DNA of 64,000 bases from Paenibacillus bovis (GTDB lineage: Bacteria > Bacillota > Bacilli > Bacillales > Bacillaceae_C). The notes under the pieces were generated by a model. It did no database searches. It was not told where the DNA came from and saw nothing but the letters and a program-made list of their open reading frames with translations. Positions within the stretch are counted from its first letter, which is position 1. Each line of letters begins with the position of its first letter. The DNA is taken from contig VEFU01000003.1 in NCBI GenBank assembly GCA_007679095.1, forward strand, positions 114,463 to 178,462. Reading direction: 5' to 3'. The position numbers and the translations under genes were made by a program. This document shows, piece after piece, positions 42,884-51,156 of this stretch.

Positions 42884-42913
42884 ATTATATGTGAGGATAG
42901 ATCGTTTCGTCAA
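42884..42913 (-). promoter_or_regulatory. Sigma-A promoter of ileS
   Basis: TTGACG (42908-42913) and TATAAT (42884-42889) are 18 bp apart. The -35 directly follows the divIVA stop, and the start of transcription would be about 15 nt before stem I of the T-box. Confidence 0.8.
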
Positions 42914-42915
42914 TA

Positions 42916-43425
42916 TTACTCTTCAACTTCTTGAAGAGCTTTTAATTCTGTTGAATCAATATCGAACTCCATTAAATGATCCCAATCATCATTTCCGATT
43001 AAATCAAGCTGAGCCTCAATGAGTAATTTAAATCTTGTTCTGAAAACTTTTGATTGCTTCTTTAATTCTTCAATTTCTAAAGCGATTTTACGAGCTTTAG
43101 ATAGGGCATCATTTACAATTCGATCTGCATTCTTTTCTGCTTCTTTAATAATTAGTTTTGCTTCTTTTTGTGCATTTCCTCTTACTTCTTCTGCTGCTTC
43201 TTGAGCAACAACAATTGATTTATGAAGCGTATCTTCAATTGTACTGAAATGGCCAAGCCGCTCGTTTAACGAAGAAAGCTTATCCTCTAATTCTTTTTTC
43301 TCACGAATAATCAATTCATAATCTTTAATTACTTGGTCAAGAAACTCATTAACCTCATCTTCATCATAACCACGGAATCCTCTACTGAATTCTTTATTAT
43401 GTATATCGACAGGCGTTAACGGCAT
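42916..43425 (-). CDS. divIVA: Cell-division initiation protein DivIVA
   Basis: DivIVA marks negatively curved membranes at septa and poles, recruits MinJ/MinCD and anchors the chromosome during sporulation. The 169-aa protein has the membrane-binding N-terminus MPLTPVDIHNKEFSRGFRGYDEDEVNEFLDQV, with the conserved Phe and Arg, followed by coiled coil (about 30-150). A ribosome binding site GGAGGTGGC precedes the ATG. It follows ylmH after a 101-bp gap that has a possible TATAAT (near 43460) of its own. Confidence 0.95.
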   Translation of the reverse strand: MPLTPVDIHNKEFSRGFRGYDEDEVNEFLDQVIKDYELIIREKKELEDKLSSLNERLGHFSTIEDTLHKSIVVAQEAAEEVRGNAQKEAKLIIKEAEKNADRIVNDALSKARKIALEIEELKKQSKVFRTRFKLLIEAQLDLIGNDDWDHLMEFDIDSTELKALQEVEE

Positions 43426-43526
43426 ATTGCCACCTCCATTGCAAATCTATCATTATTACTATATTATACATGGAATATTAGATTTCGACTATATATTACG
43501 AAAAACCTGTAAATATTATTTTAAAA

Positions 43527-44303
43527 CTATTTCTTTAATCCAATTTTCACACGATATTTATCTTTTTTTGTTCTTCCTTGCAATTGTATAATAGTGCAAC
43601 GTCCAAAACCACGGACAGATAAAACATCCCCTTCATCACATTCAAAGGAAGTACGCTCTATTTTTTCCCAATTAACTTTTGCATGTCCTTGTTGGATAAG
43701 TAATTGTGCTTTTTGTCTAGAGATATTATACGTAGAACTAATAATGGAATCTAAACGTAGTGAACTAACAGTTGTATCTCGTTCTAACCATTTATCTTCC
43801 GTATTTATAGCTAGTTCATTCTCACATCTCTTTATCGTCACCTTAGCTTTTCCTATTTGTGTCAAATTGATCTTTACAAAATCCTCTATTTCGGCAGCAA
43901 GGAAAAATTGTATCACTTCATCATTAATAAGAATATCTCCAAACTTATCTCGTTTCATACCAAGAGACATAATAGACCCTAAAACCATCCGGTGATCAAG
44001 TTGAACAAATTTCGTTGGATATTTTATCTCATAGAGCCCAATTTGGTAATCTGCTTCGTCTGGAGTCATATACTCTGGATAAATTAGCGCCCTTTTACGC
44101 TCACAATTATCTGTCCCTCCAAAAAATTGGTAACGCACTGCATTTTGTTCACCAATAATGGAACGGACAATAAATTGTTGGCGAGGATCGAGAAAATCGG
44201 TAAGCTTATCAGCATAGGTATTTTCTACATATTGTTGCCAGCCAATTACTTGATCAATAAAGTCCTTTTCCTCAGGCCGGAAATGCTGGTAAATGCCTGA
44301 CAT
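43527..44303 (-). CDS. ylmH: S4-domain RNA-binding protein YlmH
   Basis: A 258-aa RNA-binding protein with a C-terminal S4 domain (about 180-245, SRQKAQLLIQQGHAKVNWEKIERTS). In B. subtilis YlmH has been linked to ribosome quality control alongside RqcH, binding the 50S with a P-site tRNA, which is interesting because rqcH is also in this window. The gene is in the ylmE-sepF-ylmG-ylmH-divIVA run. The ATG is preceded by GGAGAGTG. Confidence 0.92.
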   Translation of the reverse strand: MSGIYQHFRPEEKDFIDQVIGWQQYVENTYADKLTDFLDPRQQFIVRSIIGEQNAVRYQFFGGTDNCERKRALIYPEYMTPDEADYQIGLYEIKYPTKFVQLDHRMVLGSIMSLGMKRDKFGDILINDEVIQFFLAAEIEDFVKINLTQIGKAKVTIKRCENELAINTEDKWLERDTTVSSLRLDSIISSTYNISRQKAQLLIQQGHAKVNWEKIERTSFECDEGDVLSVRGFGRCTIIQLQGRTKKDKYRVKIGLKK

Positions 44304-44333
44304 AATTTACACTCTCCATAACCACTAAATATA

Positions 44334-44594
44334 TTAAAAAATTCTCCCTAATTCTAATAATCCAGTTGTTGCAAGTCTTAGTACAAAAAATGCAACAATT
44401 GGCGAAATATCAATCATTCCTAGCGGCGGAATAAACCTCCTAAATGGCTCTAAGTATGGATCACAAATTCGTCCTAAAAACTCACCAATTGCAGATTCTC
44501 GAGCACCAGGAAACCAACCCATTAAAATATAAATGATTAATGCCCATGAATAAATTTGGATAGCCTGTCCAATAATGCCTATAACTAAATCCAT
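44334..44594 (-). CDS. ylmG: YggT-family membrane protein YlmG
   Basis: An 86-aa protein with two transmembrane helices (about 3-27 and 64-85) and the family motif [23 protein letters not shown] between them. YlmG and its homologues are linked to division-site or nucleoid organisation in plastids and cyanobacteria; in Bacillus the function is unsettled. It starts 4 bp after sepF and is in the standard ylm order. Confidence 0.9.
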   Translation of the reverse strand: MDLVIGIIGQAIQIYSWALIIYILMGWFPGARESAIGEFLGRICDPYLEPFRRFIPPLGMIDISPIVAFFVLRLATTGLLELGRIF

Positions 44595-44598
44595 CTTA

Positions 44599-45051
44599 TT
44601 AGGACCACCTCGTATCTGTAAAGTCGTTTTCGGCTATGATGTCAGATATATTCCCTGAGACTTCCACATTATCAGGTGTACATAGGAAAATATCTAGTCC
44701 AATTTTTTGAATGTCTCCACCTATTGCATACACAGCACCACTTAAAAAGTCCACTATTCTAACAGCTTGATCATGTTGGATACGTTGTAAATTTACGACT
44801 ACAGCACGTCGATTTACAATATGATCCGCAATTTCCTGGGCTTCAGCATAAACTCTAGGTTCAAATAATATAACTTTAGATGACTTTTGAACACTTTGTA
44901 AACTTACTACATTTTGTTTCTTTACTTCTGGATAATGCTTTTCGTTTTCAGGTGCTTGAACTTGTTGACGATTCACTATTTTTTCTTCTTCTTCGATATA
45001 CTCTTCATCATCAAGCAAGAAAAAGTTCTTAAACTTTGTTTTAATCCCCAT
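44599..45051 (-). CDS. sepF: Cell division protein SepF
   Basis: SepF forms rings that bundle FtsZ filaments and anchors them to the membrane. The 150-aa chain has an amphipathic N-terminus ([18 protein letters not shown]) for membrane binding, an acidic linker, and the C-terminal DUF552 core ([36 protein letters not shown]). The ATG at 45049-45051 follows AGAGGAGGATT; a start at 45075 lies inside ylmE and is less likely. Confidence 0.94.
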   Translation of the reverse strand: MGIKTKFKNFFLLDDEEYIEEEEKIVNRQQVQAPENEKHYPEVKKQNVVSLQSVQKSSKVILFEPRVYAEAQEIADHIVNRRAVVVNLQRIQHDQAVRIVDFLSGAVYAIGGDIQKIGLDIFLCTPDNVEVSGNISDIIAENDFTDTRWS

Positions 45052-45064
45052 AAACAATCCTCCT

Positions 45065-45736
45065 CTATTCTCCAACTAAGGCAGTACCAATGCGTACAAA
45101 TGTTGCGCCTTCTTCAATAGCTATTTGATAATCATTAGACATTCCCATCGATAATTCCGTACATGGCGCATAATCCAACTTCATATTTGCTACTTCTGTT
45201 TGAATAGATTTCAATCTTCTAAAACAATCCCTCAATATCGTTTCATTATCGATATGAGGTGCCATTGTCATTAATCCGATAACCTGTATATTTGGGTAAT
45301 TCTTCAGATCTTTTATAAACTCGATTACATCCTCAGGTTCAATTCCATGCTTAGATGATTCCCCTGAGACGTTAACTTGTACAAAACATTTTATAGGTGC
45401 TTTGGCTCTTTTATTTATTTCTTTCGCTAAAGACAGTCTGTCTAAAGAATGAATATAGGACACTTTATCTATTATATTTTTTACCTTCCGAGATTGTAGG
45501 GTCCCAATAAAATGCCATACAGGCCCATCTCCCAAGCTATTCCATTTGGTCGTTAGGCCCTCATCCCTATTTTCCCCTAAGTGAATAATACCTGCCTCAA
45601 CCGCTTCTTTTGCTCTATCAATAGAAACATATTTTGTTACTGCAATTACAGTTACTTCTTCTGGGTTTCTATTTACATTTCTACAAGCATCCTCAATTGA
45701 TGTCTTAATTAATTCATATTTCTTACTTACTTCCAT
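45065..45736 (-). CDS. ylmE: YggS-family pyridoxal phosphate homeostasis protein (YlmE)
   Basis: A PLP-binding single-domain barrel, homologous to alanine-racemase N-domain but without racemase activity; it keeps free PLP and amino acid pools balanced. The 223-aa chain has the PLP-Lys in [52 protein letters not shown] and GTALVGE. The ATG at 45736 has TAGGAGTTATT upstream. B. subtilis has ylmD directly before this gene; it is missing here. Confidence 0.94.
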   Translation of the reverse strand: MEVSKKYELIKTSIEDACRNVNRNPEEVTVIAVTKYVSIDRAKEAVEAGIIHLGENRDEGLTTKWNSLGDGPVWHFIGTLQSRKVKNIIDKVSYIHSLDRLSLAKEINKRAKAPIKCFVQVNVSGESSKHGIEPEDVIEFIKDLKNYPNIQVIGLMTMAPHIDNETILRDCFRRLKSIQTEVANMKLDYAPCTELSMGMSNDYQIAIEEGATFVRIGTALVGE

Positions 45737-45803
45737 CGTAATAACTCCTATTTGCTTTATCATGCGATATATAATTGATTTATTGATAAATGATATTTCT
45801 TCT

Positions 45804-45833
45804 AGTGTACCATAAAAGAATGCTAGCCGTTAA
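45804..45833 (-). promoter_or_regulatory. Candidate promoter of ylmE-sepF-ylmG-ylmH
   Basis: TTAACG (45828-45833), 18 bp, then TACACT (45804-45809), with a TGG extended element before the -10. The site is between ylmC and ylmE. Confidence 0.4.
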
Positions 45834-45840
45834 TGAATTA

Positions 45841-46116
45841 TTAATTTTTTGGTGCACCAAGCCTTTGTTGGACATATTGATGGCTTTGGTGACGAACAAG
45901 AATCACATCTTCACCGACCTTCACAATTTGATTCCATGGAATGATAATCTCCTCTTCTTTGCCGAAGAAACTCATTAACTTTCCTGTATACCCAATTATG
46001 ATCGACTCAATTCTTCCAGTTTCTAAATTTATTTCAATATCACCTATATTTCCGAGTTTACGCCCATCCGAAATATTGACAACATCTTTTATTTGGAACT
46101 CAGATATTCTGACCAT
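45841..46116 (-). CDS. ylmC: PRC-barrel protein YlmC/YmxH
   Basis: A 91-aa small beta protein with the PRC-barrel pattern: VRISEFQIKDVVNISDGRKLGNIGDIEINLETGRI, then IIPWNQIVKVGEDVILVR. Related YlmC/YmxH proteins are small sporulation-associated proteins of unknown role. I prefer the ATG at 46116 (MVRISEFQ), which has AGTGAGGA 6 nt upstream; another ATG at 46122 overlaps that site. It follows sigG. Confidence 0.88.
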   Translation of the reverse strand: MVRISEFQIKDVVNISDGRKLGNIGDIEINLETGRIESIIIGYTGKLMSFFGKEEEIIIPWNQIVKVGEDVILVRHQSHQYVQQRLGAPKN

Positions 46117-46190
46117 ATCCATTCCTCACTTTCCTAACATATACTTTAAACTAATATATGCAAGGGATCCTCATGTTCATGATAATAGTT

Positions 46191-46239
46191 AAGAGCCTGA
46201 CTCCTTGTCTTATTAGAAATAACAAGGAATCAAGCTCTT
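46191..46239 (-). terminator. Long hairpin after sigG
   Basis: 18-base arms (46191-46208, 46222-46239; AAGAGC..TGA.TCCTTGT) with two mismatches form a strong hairpin that touches the sigG stop codon. On the minus strand no T run follows, so it may be a weak terminator or a stabilising 3' hairpin. Confidence 0.6.
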
Positions 46240-47016
46240 TTATTGGATGTTTTTATTCATTTGTTTTATTGCTGCTTTTTCTAATCTAGATACTTGTGCC
46301 TGTGAAATCCCAATTTCCTCAGCAACTTCCATTTGTGTTTTCCCTTGAAAAAAACGTTTACGAATGATCATTTTTTCCCTGTCATTAAGTCTTTGTAGAC
46401 CATCGTGGAGCGCAATTTCTTCTATCCAATGGCTATCCCTACTCTTTTCATCACTTAATTGATCCATTACAAATATTGGGTCGCCACCATCATTATAGAT
46501 AGGTTCAAATAGAGATACTGGATCTTGGATAGCATCAAGTGCGAAAACGACTTCCTCATGAGGGATATCAAGTTCTTTCGCGATTTCTTCTGCTGTTGGT
46601 TCTCGTGATGTCTTTGCGATTAACTTCTCGCGAACATGTAATGCTTTGTAGGCAATATCTCGTAAAGACCTTGAAACACGTATAGGATTATTATCCCTTA
46701 AGTAACGTCTAATTTCTCCAATTATCATCGGAACTGCATATGTAGAAAATCTAACATTTTGACTCAGATCAAAATTATCGATAGATTTCATTAAGCCAAT
46801 ACAGCCGACTTGAAACAAATCATCTACATATTCTCCCCGATTATTAAATCTTTGAATGACACTTAATACGAGCCTTAGATTTCCGTTTACTAGCTTTTCC
46901 CTCGCCGTGTTATCGCCTTGATGCATTTGCCTTAAAAGTTCCCGCATTTCTTCATTTTTTAGGACAGGGAGCTTAGAAGTATCCACACCACATATTTCAA
47001 CTTTATTTCGCTTCAA
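46240..47016 (-). CDS. sigG: RNA polymerase sigma-G (late forespore)
   Basis: Sigma G directs late forespore genes such as ssp genes. The 258-aa sequence has region 2 (LVNGNLRLVLSVIQRFNNRGEYVDDLFQVGCIGLMKSIDNF), region 3 and region 4 (GKTQMEVAEEIGISQAQVSRLEKAA). The N-terminus RNKVEICGVDTSKLPVLKN is the one typical of sigma G. The start codon is TTG at 47014-47016 after AAGGAGGG, and the ribosome binding site is covered by a hairpin (see 47021-47073). It lies downstream of spoIIGA-sigE with a 169-bp gap, as in B. subtilis. Confidence 0.96.
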   Translation of the reverse strand: MKRNKVEICGVDTSKLPVLKNEEMRELLRQMHQGDNTAREKLVNGNLRLVLSVIQRFNNRGEYVDDLFQVGCIGLMKSIDNFDLSQNVRFSTYAVPMIIGEIRRYLRDNNPIRVSRSLRDIAYKALHVREKLIAKTSREPTAEEIAKELDIPHEEVVFALDAIQDPVSLFEPIYNDGGDPIFVMDQLSDEKSRDSHWIEEIALHDGLQRLNDREKMIIRKRFFQGKTQMEVAEEIGISQAQVSRLEKAAIKQMNKNIQ

Positions 47017-47020
47017 CTTT

Positions 47021-47073
47021 TTCCCTCCTTGCAGGAGCTGTTGTACAAAATTAAGTATCTCCTGGGGAGGGAA
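47021..47073 (-). promoter_or_regulatory. sigG 5'-leader hairpin sequestering the ribosome binding site
   Basis: In the mRNA, UUCCCUCC (47073-47066) can pair with GGAGGGAA (47028-47021), which is the Shine-Dalgarno region. Just inside, CAGGAG (47064-47059) pairs with CUCCUG (47037-47032). Together 14 base pairs form with a 1x3 internal loop and a loop of about 20 nt. Such a structure would suppress translation. A comparable mRNA structure is known for B. subtilis sigG. Confidence 0.85.
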
Positions 47074-47185
47074 TTCTATGCATTAGTATTTTTCCTTATC
47101 GACAATATTCGTCATCAAAACCAATAGTGACTAAGTGTTTCCGTTCAAAAAATTTTTTTTATCCTTTGCTACTTTTCACCAATTT

Positions 47186-47905
47186 CTAAACCATCTTATT
47201 AAATTCTTTCCTCAACCTTTTAATTATTCTCTTCTCTAGTCTTGATATATAGGATTGTGATATTCCTAGCATGTCAGCAACATCTTTTTGTGTTTTTTCT
47301 TCTCCACCTGTTAAACCAAAGCGAAGCTCCATTATTTGTTTTTCTCTATCAGTTAATCTCATTAGTGCTGTTAATAATAATTTTTTATCTACATTAGCTT
47401 CTAAATCTTTTGTGATGATATCCTCTTCAGTGCCGAGCACATCCGATAGTAAAAGTTCGTTTCCATCCCAGTCAATGTTTAATGGTTCATCAAAAGAAAC
47501 TTCTGATCTAGTTTTATTGTTTCTTCGTAAATACATCAAAATTTCATTTTCTATGCATCTAGAAGCATATGTAGCTAGCTTAATTTTCTTCTCTGGATTA
47601 AATGTGTTTACTGCTTTTATTAAGCCAATCGTCCCAATACTGATTAAGTCTTCAATATTGATGCCAGTATTTTCGAACTTCCGAGCAATATACACAACCA
47701 ATCGCAGATTCCTTTCGATTAAAATGGAGCGAGCTGCTTTATCACCATTCGGTAATTTACTTAGCAGTATTGCCTCCTCATCTTTTGATAATGGAGGAGG
47801 TAAGGCTTCACTACCACCAATGTAATATACTTCATCTGATTTCAAACCGATTTTGGTAAGAAACTTATACCAATAATACTGAATACGTAGACGAAATTGC
47901 TTCAA
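47186..47905 (-). CDS. sigE: RNA polymerase pro-sigma-E (early mother cell)
   Basis: Sigma E runs early mother-cell transcription and is made as an inactive precursor. The 239-aa protein has the basic, membrane-seeking pro-sequence [20 protein letters not shown] and the cleavage region [16 protein letters not shown] (Y27-Y28), then region 2 ([35 protein letters not shown]) and region 4. It is nearly identical to B. subtilis SigE. The start is TTG (47903-47905) after GGGGAGGAT. It follows spoIIGA after 47 bp and is cotranscribed with it. Confidence 0.98.
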   Translation of the reverse strand: MKQFRLRIQYYWYKFLTKIGLKSDEVYYIGGSEALPPPLSKDEEAILLSKLPNGDKAARSILIERNLRLVVYIARKFENTGINIEDLISIGTIGLIKAVNTFNPEKKIKLATYASRCIENEILMYLRRNNKTRSEVSFDEPLNIDWDGNELLLSDVLGTEEDIITKDLEANVDKKLLLTALMRLTDREKQIMELRFGLTGGEEKTQKDVADMLGISQSYISRLEKRIIKRLRKEFNKMV

Positions 47906-47952
47906 AAAAATATCCTCCCCTCAATAATAAACAAAGAATGATATGAAATTCA

Positions 47953-48876
47953 TTACGCTGATTGATTTATTGATTCGATAGCCATTTTCGGATGAATAAT
48001 ACATTGAAAACGTCCATCACTAGATAATTGTTGATTACTAAAAACAATAAGTGCTTTCCTTTCCTCTCTTGCTTCATTTTCTTTTCCAACAGATAAATGT
48101 TGTGGTTTAAAAGCACAAAGTAGCTGATTACTGCGTCCAATAGATTTTGCAGGAATGATTCGCATAATGTTACTCCACTCTGGTGGTAATTCACTAATTG
48201 AAGCATATACATCATTTTCCTCATCTGCTAGTGTTAAAATTGCATTCGGTATCATATCCTTTATTGTATTAACAGAAATGATCATTACTGGAGTTTTGGA
48301 GATTGGATCATATAATTGATTACCACTATCAATCAGCCCTTTCAATTCTAGCTTTAATCCGTTTATATCAATGGATACATCCATTAACACATCATACTGA
48401 ATATTCGATACGGTAATCCCATCTATTCGTCTTTTTGAAAAATGCCAAGCAAGTGGAAATGCAGCTAATAAAAATAACCAACTAACAGGGTCACCAAATC
48501 CACGAACACTTTCAAGCACTACCGCAGATTGTAAATCTAAGTTAAACGTTAAAAAATAATGTGTTCCTAGTAATATTCCTCCCATTAAAAAGGTAGCAAA
48601 ATAAAACGTTAACAAAGAAGATAGAAAGGAAGTAAGTCTTTTGAATCCAAAAGCAATGTAAACCATTAATATGGATAAGCCAATCTTAACAAATGGATTT
48701 GTTGCTACATTTGCAATTGGTGTAATAGCTAATAAAATAATAATGGAACCTAGTAAACCACCAAGAAATATACGAACTGGATGAATCTTTCTTTTTAAGA
48801 ATATTGATGTAGTCCATAATAAGAGGCTGTCCACAAGTAAATTTAATAGCCAAATAATATCTAAATAAACAACCAA
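47953..48876 (-). CDS. spoIIGA: Sporulation sigma-E processing peptidase SpoIIGA
   Basis: SpoIIGA is a membrane aspartic protease that cleaves pro-sigma E when the forespore protein SpoIIR signals. The 307-aa chain has five hydrophobic N-terminal helices (about 1-150) and a cytoplasmic C-terminal half with the catalytic Asp in LIDSGNQLYDP (about 181-191), like a retropepsin monomer. The start is TTG at 48874-48876 after GGGAGGAGG. It is the first gene of the spoIIG operon with a Spo0A-type promoter upstream. Confidence 0.96.
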   Translation of the reverse strand: MVVYLDIIWLLNLLVDSLLLWTTSIFLKRKIHPVRIFLGGLLGSIIILLAITPIANVATNPFVKIGLSILMVYIAFGFKRLTSFLSSLLTFYFATFLMGGILLGTHYFLTFNLDLQSAVVLESVRGFGDPVSWLFLLAAFPLAWHFSKRRIDGITVSNIQYDVLMDVSIDINGLKLELKGLIDSGNQLYDPISKTPVMIISVNTIKDMIPNAILTLADEENDVYASISELPPEWSNIMRIIPAKSIGRSNQLLCAFKPQHLSVGKENEAREERKALIVFSNQQLSSDGRFQCIIHPKMAIESINQSA

Positions 48877-48950
48877 TTAAACCTCCTCCCAATCCATAAA
48901 TCCAAAAAAGAAATATTCCTGATTCAATGTCATCCTTCTCGTTACTAAAA

Positions 48951-48983
48951 AGTATAGAACACAAATAGATTAGATTCTGTCAG
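48951..48983 (-). promoter_or_regulatory. spoIIG promoter with long 21-bp spacer (Spo0A-type)
   Basis: On the minus strand, CTGACA (48978-48983) and TATACT (48951-48956) are 21 bp apart. B. subtilis spoIIG has a sigma-A promoter with a non-standard 22-bp spacer activated by Spo0A. Just upstream, ACAGAA repeats at a 10-bp period (about 48979-48994), resembling tandem 0A boxes. A further box-like ATTGTCGTAAA (49029-49039) is near -91. The rest of the 328-bp gap 48877-49204 holds no gene other than the promoter of the divergent DUF421 gene. Confidence 0.55.
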
Positions 48984-49145
48984 TTTCTGTACTGGAAATA
49001 ATAGAAGTTTTCACCTTTTACTTCGAAGATTGTCGTAAACCGTTTTAGCTAGATGGAGGGAATTGAATTATAAAAGAGTTAAAGAGAAATGTGTCTCCAT
49101 AAAAAAACCTCCCTATCGCCTAATTCCCTGTTTTTATTGATTATG

Positions 49146-49173
49146 TTTATCAATTGGCTAATCAACCTATAAT
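49146..49173 (+). promoter_or_regulatory. Promoter of the DUF421 gene
   Basis: TTTATC (49146-49151) and TATAAT (49168-49173) are 16 bp apart, about 30 bp before the start codon; the -10 is consensus and the -35 weak. Confidence 0.5.
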
Positions 49174-49204
49174 GAGAATGGATAAGAAAAAAGGTGGTAT
49201 TAAT

Positions 49205-49894
49205 ATGGATATTTGGGAGCAAATAGGGAGAATTACACTAGGTTTCCTTTCCTTATTCTTATTGACAAGAATTCTAGGTCGAAAAGAAATTAGTCAGATG
49301 ACGTTTTTTAACTTTGTATCTGCTATTTCCATCGTTTCCATAGCAGCAAATTTTGTTTTAAATAAAGATGTAGATTTGCTAAATGGTTTAATGGCTCTAA
49401 CAGGCTGGACACTCTTTACATTAGTAATGGCTTTTATGGATATAAAATCAAAAGCTCTTAGAAGAAATGTCACAGGTGACCCTGTCATCGTAATTAAAGA
49501 TGGAAAAATTGTCGAGAAAGCATTGAGTTCTTGTCGGTTAGATCTAGATTCATTAAATGCAATGCTAAGACAACAAAGTATCTTTTCATTTGTTGACATA
49601 GATTATGCTATTTTCGAAACAAACGGTAAGCTTTCAGTACTATTAAAGGAAAGTAAAAAAACCGTTATAAAAAATGATTTGAATATACCGGTTCAGTCAA
49701 AAGTATATCCTATTGCAACAGAGGTAATATGTGATGGAAAGATAATTCAATCAAACCTAAAAAAATTGAAACTAGATGAAAAGTGGATTGATATGCAATT
49801 AAGCGCAAAGAAAATTAACTCAGTTTCAGATGTGTTGTTTGCTCAACTTCAAACAGACGGCTCTCTCTACATAGATAGAAGAACGAACAATTAA
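49205..49894 (+). CDS. DUF421 (YetF/YrbG-type) membrane protein
   Basis: A 229-aa protein with three N-terminal transmembrane helices (about 5-75) and a soluble C-terminal alpha/beta domain containing the family motifs GDPVIVIKDGKI and RLDLDSLNAMLRQQSIFSFVDIDYAIFETNGKLSV. DUF421 proteins of Bacillus (YetF, YkjA, YdfR, YrbG) are membrane proteins of uncertain role, some of which are linked to spores. The ATG at 49205 has AAAGGTGG upstream. It is on the plus strand, divergent from spoIIGA and convergent with ftsZ. It is not at this place in B. subtilis, as far as I recall. Confidence 0.88.
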   Translation: MDIWEQIGRITLGFLSLFLLTRILGRKEISQMTFFNFVSAISIVSIAANFVLNKDVDLLNGLMALTGWTLFTLVMAFMDIKSKALRRNVTGDPVIVIKDGKIVEKALSSCRLDLDSLNAMLRQQSIFSFVDIDYAIFETNGKLSVLLKESKKTVIKNDLNIPVQSKVYPIATEVICDGKIIQSNLKKLKLDEKWIDMQLSAKKINSVSDVLFAQLQTDGSLYIDRRTNN

Positions 49895-49927
49895 GATGAC
49901 ACACAGTCTCCACCAAAGTACATAACA

Positions 49928-49968
49928 AAAGACCAGAGGAGAAACAAAATGCTTCACCTCTGGTCTTT
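49928..49968. terminator. Bidirectional terminator between the DUF421 gene and ftsZ
   Basis: AAAGACCAGAGG (49928-49939) pairs exactly with 49957-49968 around a 17-nt loop. A/T runs flank both sides, so it should end both convergent transcripts. Confidence 0.85.
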
Positions 49969-49977
49969 AATTCGTTA

Positions 49978-51120
49978 TTATCTTCTTCTTTTTCTATTTC
50001 TTAAGAATGCTGGAATATCAAGTGTATCCTCTACTGATTGATTAGAACGGACTGGTTCCTGATATTCTTCTTTTCCTTGATCAAAGTTTGAACTTTGACT
50101 TTGTTGTTGCACTCTATTTGGTTTTTGTTGTACGAAACTAGGACGTTGTTGTTTCGGTTGTGGTGCAACATCGTTAAATCCTGTTGCAATTACTGTTACA
50201 ACAATTTCGTCTTTTAAGTTTTCATTAATGACAGAACCGAAAATCATATTAACTTCTTGGTCTGAAGCTGATGCAACAATATCAGCAGCTTCCTGTACCT
50301 CATAAAGGCTTAAGTTAGTTCCTCCAGAGATATTCATAAGTACACCTTGTGCACCATCAATAGATGTTTCCAATAATGGAGAAGAGATTGCTTTTTTAGC
50401 AGCCTCAACTGCACGATTTTCTCCAGCAGCCACCCCAATACCCATTAGAGCAGACCCTTTATTCGTCATAATGGTCTTAACGTCTGCGAAGTCCAAATTA
50501 ATTAATCCAGGAACAGCAATTAATTCAGAAATACCTTGAACACCTTGTCGCAATACATTATCTGCTTCACGGAAAGCCTCTAACATAGGAGTACTTTTAT
50601 CCACAATTTCTAAAAGACGATCGTTCGGAATTACGATTAGTGTATCAACAGCTTCTTTCATGGCATCGATACCACCACCAGCTTGTCCAGCACGTTTACG
50701 ACCTTCGAATGTAAATGGTCTTGTTACGATACCAACTGTTAGAGCTCCTAATTCCTTTGCAATTCCTGCAATAACAGGTGCTGCACCAGTACCTGTTCCA
50801 CCGCCCATTCCAGCTGTAACAAATACCATATCTGCACCTTTCAGTGCCTCTTCAATTTGTTCCTTACTTTCCTCTGCAGCTTTCTTACCAACTTCTGGAT
50901 TTGCTCCTGCACCAAGTCCTCTTGTAAGTTTTGCGCCGATTTGCATTTTTATTTCTGCTTTTGAAAGATTAAGTGCTTGCGCATCCGTATTTACTGCAAT
51001 AAATTCAACACCTTGTACATCGTGTTCGATCATTCGATTGACGGCATTATTACCGCCTCCACCAACGCCAATAACTTTAATAGTTGCTAAAGAATCTAAA
51101 TTTGTATCAAAATCCAACAT
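49978..51120 (-). CDS. ftsZ: Cell division GTPase FtsZ
   Basis: FtsZ polymerises into the Z ring. The 380-aa protein has the tubulin signature GGGTGTG (106-112), N-terminal [24 protein letters not shown] (T7 loop) and a variable Gln-rich linker (about 315-360). The C-terminal peptide [13 protein letters not shown] that binds FtsA, SepF and others ends in a strongly basic tail. The ATG has GGAGGACTAGCC upstream, and it follows ftsA after 36 bp. Confidence 0.98.
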   Translation of the reverse strand: MLDFDTNLDSLATIKVIGVGGGGNNAVNRMIEHDVQGVEFIAVNTDAQALNLSKAEIKMQIGAKLTRGLGAGANPEVGKKAAEESKEQIEEALKGADMVFVTAGMGGGTGTGAAPVIAGIAKELGALTVGIVTRPFTFEGRKRAGQAGGGIDAMKEAVDTLIVIPNDRLLEIVDKSTPMLEAFREADNVLRQGVQGISELIAVPGLINLDFADVKTIMTNKGSALMGIGVAAGENRAVEAAKKAISSPLLETSIDGAQGVLMNISGGTNLSLYEVQEAADIVASASDQEVNMIFGSVINENLKDEIVVTVIATGFNDVAPQPKQQRPSFVQQKPNRVQQQSQSSNFDQGKEEYQEPVRSNQSVEDTLDIPAFLRNRKRRR

Positions 51121-51156
51121 GGCTAGTCCTCCTATTTGATTAAAACTTCTGATGGT

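Noticed and set aside
46191..46239. Full rho-independent terminator for sigG
   Set aside because: The hairpin is strong but no T run follows on the minus strand, so I list it only as a hairpin with moderate confidence.
47086..47130. Sigma-F promoter for sigG
   Set aside because: GGAAAAATA near 47095 resembles a sigma-F -10, but no GNATA -35 is found at 15-16 bp; too weak to list.
48686..48964. 92-codon hydrophobic open frame overlapping the start of spoIIGA in another frame
   Set aside because: SpoIIGA is clearly real in the competing frame, and this frame crosses the spoIIG promoter and start.
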